Of a stretch of 64,000 nucleotides of DNA, positions 60,992 to 64,000 are shown one piece after another. The notes under the pieces are model-generated. The model ran no database searches. It had not been told where the DNA came from and saw only the letters and a program-made list of their open reading frames with translations. Positions within the stretch are counted from its first letter, which is position 1. Each line of letters starts with the position of its first letter. The translations under genes and the position numbers were made by a program. The DNA is taken from positions 62,001 to 126,000 of the forward strand of contig VXSB01000060.1 in NCBI GenBank assembly GCA_009838175.1. Reading direction: 5' to 3'. This DNA is from Chloroflexota bacterium. Its GTDB lineage: Bacteria; Chloroflexota; Dehalococcoidia; Lucifugimonadales; Lucifugimonadaceae.

Positions 60992-62026
60992 TCAGTTGGC
61001 CGTCAGTTCGATCTCATCTGCACGATGGCAACTGACGTAACGACCATCCTTCGATTTTACCAACGGCGGCACCTCAACCTTGCATTGATCCGTCGCAAAA
61101 GGACAACGCGGATGAAAATAGCATCCAGTCGGCGGATTGGCGGGGTTCGCAACCTCACCTTCGAGAACATATCGCTTGGTACGTTGGCTAGGATGCGGCT
61201 TCGGCACCGAACTCATCAATGCTGCGGTGTAGGGGTGCTTAGGCGAATCGAAGAGTTCCTGCGGCGTGCCGATCTCGGCGATTCGACCGACATACATCAC
61301 AACGACCCGGTTAGATATCTGTTTGACCACACTTAGGTCGTGAGATACGAACAGATAGGTCAAACCGAGCGAGTCTTGTAAATCCATCATCAAGTTGATG
61401 ACCTGTGCCTGAACCGAAACGTCAAGACCAGATACCGGCTCGTCGGCAAGAATGAGTCGAGGGTTAAGAGCGAGTGCACGGGCGATACCGATGCGTTGAC
61501 GTTGGCCGCCGCTGAAGGCATGAGGATATCGACGCATGTATTCGGGACGAAGACGGACCACGCGCAGCAATTCGGCTACGCGGTCTTCACGCTCGCTGCT
61601 TGACCCAATGCCGTGGACCAACAGGGGCTCGCTGATGATCTCGTAGATATTCATCCGAGGATTAAGAGATGAGAACGGATCTTGGAAGATCATCTGCAAC
61701 TGACGTCGAATCGGGCGCATCTCAACCAACGACAGCTGCGCCAAATCGATTGCTTCACCATCTTCGGTCTTGAACAGTATTTCGCCGGCGGTCGGTTCAT
61801 ACGCACGAATAATGGATCGCGCCGTCGTGCTCTTTCCACAGCCACTTTCCCCCACCAAACTCAGCGTCTCACCTTCTCGGATGTCGAAGCTGATGTCGTC
61901 AACCGCTTTGACGGTGCCTACTGTCCTGCGGAAGAAACCGCGTTTGATCGGGAAATACTTGACCAAGCCCCGAACGTCTAGGAGCGTTGAGGGTCCATTG
62001 CCGTTTTCTGTTGTTTCTACCGCCAT
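60992..62026 (-). CDS. Oligopeptide ABC transporter ATP-binding protein (OppF type), second set
   Basis: This 344-residue ATPase has VKYFPIKRGFFRRTVGTVKA (typical OppF opening), Walker A GESGCGKST, signature FSGGQRQRIGIARAL, Walker B LILADEPVSGLDVSVQAQVI and oligopeptide motif GCYFHPRCPFATDQC. It abuts the OppD gene upstream in the same operon and belongs to a separate importer whose permeases extend past the window end. Confidence 0.94.
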   Translation of the reverse strand: MAVETTENGNGPSTLLDVRGLVKYFPIKRGFFRRTVGTVKAVDDISFDIREGETLSLVGESGCGKSTTARSIIRAYEPTAGEILFKTEDGEAIDLAQLSLVEMRPIRRQLQMIFQDPFSSLNPRMNIYEIISEPLLVHGIGSSSEREDRVAELLRVVRLRPEYMRRYPHAFSGGQRQRIGIARALALNPRLILADEPVSGLDVSVQAQVINLMMDLQDSLGLTYLFVSHDLSVVKQISNRVVVMYVGRIAEIGTPQELFDSPKHPYTAALMSSVPKPHPSQRTKRYVLEGEVANPANPPTGCYFHPRCPFATDQCKVEVPPLVKSKDGRYVSCHRADEIELTAN

Positions 62027-63103
62027 CTACCGTTCCTCGTACAGGAAACAGCTTACTTCCTGTTCCTCATTCACACTGACCAGTTCAGGCTCGCCTACGT
62101 CGCACGTGCCCTCCATAAACGACTGACATCTTGGGTGAAACGCACAACCCGAAGGGCGATTCTGGGGATGCGGTATCGAACCTGAGATTGATGGGAGACG
62201 TTCACGAGATGAAGTAAACATACTCGGTATCGAAGTTTGCAACGCCCGCGAGTAGGGATGCTTCGGCTCGTCGAAGAAACTGAAAACCGGTCCTGATTCA
62301 ACTACCTTGCCCAGATACATTACCGTGACTTCATCGGCGATCTCAGAGATGACTCCGAGGTCGTGCGTGATGAACAAGATCGCCATGTCGTTCTCTTCCT
62401 GCATCCGTTGCAGCAAGTCGAGAATCTGAGCTTGGGTCGTAACGTCCAACGCAGTAGTGGGTTCATCCGCGATCAAAACTCGCGGATTGGTGCACATCGC
62501 CATCGCGATCATCGCCCGTTGCAACTGCCCACCGCTGAACCGGAACGGATATTCGTGCATCCTCTGAACAGGGTTTGGAATGCCTACACGCGCCAGCCAA
62601 TCGACGGCGAGGTCGAAACGCTCTTGTTTCGCGAGATTGGTGTGCAGACGCAACGCCTCATCGATCTGATTGCCAAACGTGTGCAGACCGCTGAACGACG
62701 TCATCGGTTCTTGGAAGATCATCGAGATATCACCGCCGCGGATGGCGCGCATGTTTCCGCTACCGGATTCGTAGTTGAGTAGGTTGACCGTTTCGCCTGA
62801 ACCGCGCCTGTAGTTGATCTCTCCGTTGACGATGCGACCCGGGGCCTCCACTATTTGAAGTATCGACTTGGCGGTGATGCTCTTGCCGCACCCGCTTTCT
62901 CCAACGATCCCCATGGTCGTTCCCGGATGGACATCGAAGTTGACGCCGTCGACGGCACGGACAATACCTTCATCCGTGAAGAAGTGCGTCTCAAGATCGC
63001 GCACGGAGATCACCGGTTCAGCGTCGAGACCGGCAGGTTTCTCGCTCATCGAGGTGGGAGATGTCGCAGTTTCTGTCGTCATAGGTTTTGGATCTCGGAT
63101 CAA
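62027..63103 (-). CDS. Oligopeptide ABC transporter ATP-binding protein (OppD type), second set
   Basis: The 358-residue ATPase has LETHFFTDEGIVRAVDGVNF (OppD opening), Walker A GESGCGKSITAKS, signature FSGGQLQRAMIAMAM, Walker B VLIADEPTTALDVTTQAQIL and C-terminal GCAFHPRCQSFMEGTC. The first start (TTG 63103) overlaps the permease stop by four bases; ATG 63082 is an alternative. It is coupled to the permease gene before it and to the OppF gene after it. Confidence 0.93.
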   Translation of the reverse strand: MIRDPKPMTTETATSPTSMSEKPAGLDAEPVISVRDLETHFFTDEGIVRAVDGVNFDVHPGTTMGIVGESGCGKSITAKSILQIVEAPGRIVNGEINYRRGSGETVNLLNYESGSGNMRAIRGGDISMIFQEPMTSFSGLHTFGNQIDEALRLHTNLAKQERFDLAVDWLARVGIPNPVQRMHEYPFRFSGGQLQRAMIAMAMCTNPRVLIADEPTTALDVTTQAQILDLLQRMQEENDMAILFITHDLGVISEIADEVTVMYLGKVVESGPVFSFFDEPKHPYSRALQTSIPSMFTSSRERLPSISGSIPHPQNRPSGCAFHPRCQSFMEGTCDVGEPELVSVNEEQEVSCFLYEER

Positions 63104-64000
63104 CTCCCGTACGGATCTGCCGCGTCCCGTATTCCGTCACCCATGAAGTTGAGCGATAGTACCAAGACCACGACGAAAATACCAGGGATCAGCAACCAAG
63201 GAGCAAGAGCGACCGTCTGAATGTTTTGGGCGGTAAACAGAAGTGTGCCGTATGATATCGCAGGCGGAAGGAGACCTAGACCCAGGAAGCTCAGAGTCGT
63301 CTCGCTGATCACCATGAATGCCAAGTTGAGCGTGCTCGCGGCGATGATGTGGCTGTAGAACGAAGGCAACATGTGACGGAAGATGATACGCCGCTGGCTC
63401 GCTCCTGCCGTGATTGCCGCAGTGACGAAGTCCTCCTGCCGCATGGCCAAGTAGCGCCCACGCACGACACGCGCCAACTCTGTCCATGCGAATAGCGAAA
63501 CGACGATCGTTATGGCGAAGAATCTGCGCTCGACCGACCAATCGGCTGGGAAGGCGGCGGCAAGGCCTAAGTAGAGCGGAACCGTCGGAATGGATCGGAT
63601 AATCTCAATGCTCCGTTGGATCAAATTGTCGACGAAGCCCCCGTAGAAGCCCGATACCGCACCCAACGACGTTCCCACTACTAACGAGATGAAGATGCCG
63701 GTCAGACCAATAAGCAACGACAACCGAGTTCCGCGCATCAAGCGCGAATACAGGTCTCTCCCTTGGACGTCAGTGCCCAGGATGAAAATGGCATCTTCAG
63801 CCGTGACTTCTGGATCATTGACACCGAACAGGTGTCGGTCAAGCTTTAGCCCGAATAATGAGTACTCATAGCCTTTGGCGAATATCTGGACGTCGACCTT
63901 TTGGTCGCAATCCGCTTCGTAGACCTTGCGCAAGAACTCGTCGCGCTTGCCGACCAGCTTGCAGACGTGCAAATCAGGTTTCCATCCGTCGAACAGGCGT
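63100..64000 (-). CDS. Oligopeptide ABC transporter permease (OppC type), cut by window end
   Basis: The frame is open past position 64000 (upstream residues LFDGWKPDLHVCKLVGKRD), so the start lies outside. Visible parts are a long extracytoplasmic insert before ILGTDVQGRDLYSRLMRGTR, membrane helices, the coupling loop EDFVTAAITAGASQRRIIFR, and the ending NFMGDGIRDAADPYGS. The insert (EYSLFGLKLDRHLFGV) between helix 1 and the LGTD segment is typical of long OppC proteins. It is the second permease of a B-C-D-F type operon read to the left. Confidence 0.92.
   Translation of the reverse strand, partial: RLFDGWKPDLHVCKLVGKRDEFLRKVYEADCDQKVDVQIFAKGYEYSLFGLKLDRHLFGVNDPEVTAEDAIFILGTDVQGRDLYSRLMRGTRLSLLIGLTGIFISLVVGTSLGAVSGFYGGFVDNLIQRSIEIIRSIPTVPLYLGLAAAFPADWSVERRFFAITIVVSLFAWTELARVVRGRYLAMRQEDFVTAAITAGASQRRIIFRHMLPSFYSHIIAASTLNLAFMVISETTLSFLGLGLLPPAISYGTLLFTAQNIQTVALAPWLLIPGIFVVVLVLSLNFMGDGIRDAADPYGS

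Overview
The window looks like chromosomal DNA of a Chloroflexota bacterium, probably of the Dehalococcoidia/SAR202 type. This is inferred from gene content, not from a phylogenetic marker search. The main pointers are peptide-type ABC solute-binding lipoproteins with long Glu/Val/Lys spacer repeats, an archaeal/thermophile-type AhcY, many TTG start codons, and many catabolic enzymes of broad families (enolase superfamily, SDR, amidohydrolase, CocE hydrolase). There is no transposase, integrase, phage gene or CRISPR array.

Layout. 0-1.6 kb: the end of rplJ, rplL, and a small Cys-rich protein with an AT-hook-like tail. 1.8-5.3 kb: a large secreted, membrane-anchored fibronectin-III/PT-linker protein. 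5.3-9.1 kb (minus strand): dual cupin, histidine phosphatase, MobA-like transferase, DUF3179 membrane protein. 9.2-10.4 kb: a translationally coupled RraA-like protein and cyclophilin-like protein. 10.4-14.8 kb: an ABC ATPase with a giant FtsX-like permease. 15-19.8 kb: methyltransferase, dienelactone hydrolase, CrcB, cupin, tRNA-Asn, acetyltransferase, metallophosphoesterase, TauE/SafE exporter. 19.9-26.1 kb: a catabolic run (CocE hydrolase, SDR, mandelate racemase-like enzyme, FAD dehydrogenase, opposing amidohydrolase). 26.2-28.2 kb: amt and a P-II protein behind four pentamers at 11-bp spacing that resemble a GlnR box. 28.2-28.6 kb: tRNA-Trp, tRNA-Leu and tRNA-Cys. 29.6-33.9 kb: a peptide ABC importer without ATPases. 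33.9-37.6 kb: mtnP, tRNA-Leu, two tandem cupin paralogues, MBL hydrolase. 37.6-42.5 kb: an accessory, repeat-rich patch holding a Type ISP-like methylase-nuclease, a DUF3800 protein and a candidate structured RNA with a strong promoter. 42.6-49 kb (minus): phosphohexomutase carrying a repeat inside its reading frame, metK, ahcY, PfkB kinase, rhodanese, membrane protein. 49.2-64 kb: three further oligopeptide ABC gene sets, two of them related by duplication.

The genes suggest a heterotroph that imports peptides or other organic solutes through several ABC systems and degrades varied organic acids and esters. It recycles S-adenosylhomocysteine (metK-ahcY with a possible adenosine kinase) and methylthioadenosine (mtnP), and controls ammonium uptake through Amt/P-II. 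Between genes lie at least five families of short GC-rich palindromic repeats. One copy sits in frame within a conserved enzyme and another separates rplJ from rplL.

The items I would follow up first are the ncRNA/DUF3800/restriction patch, the repeat inside the phosphohexomutase, and the direct-repeat operator before amt. All calls come from reading the sequence and motif knowledge. No database search or folding program was run.
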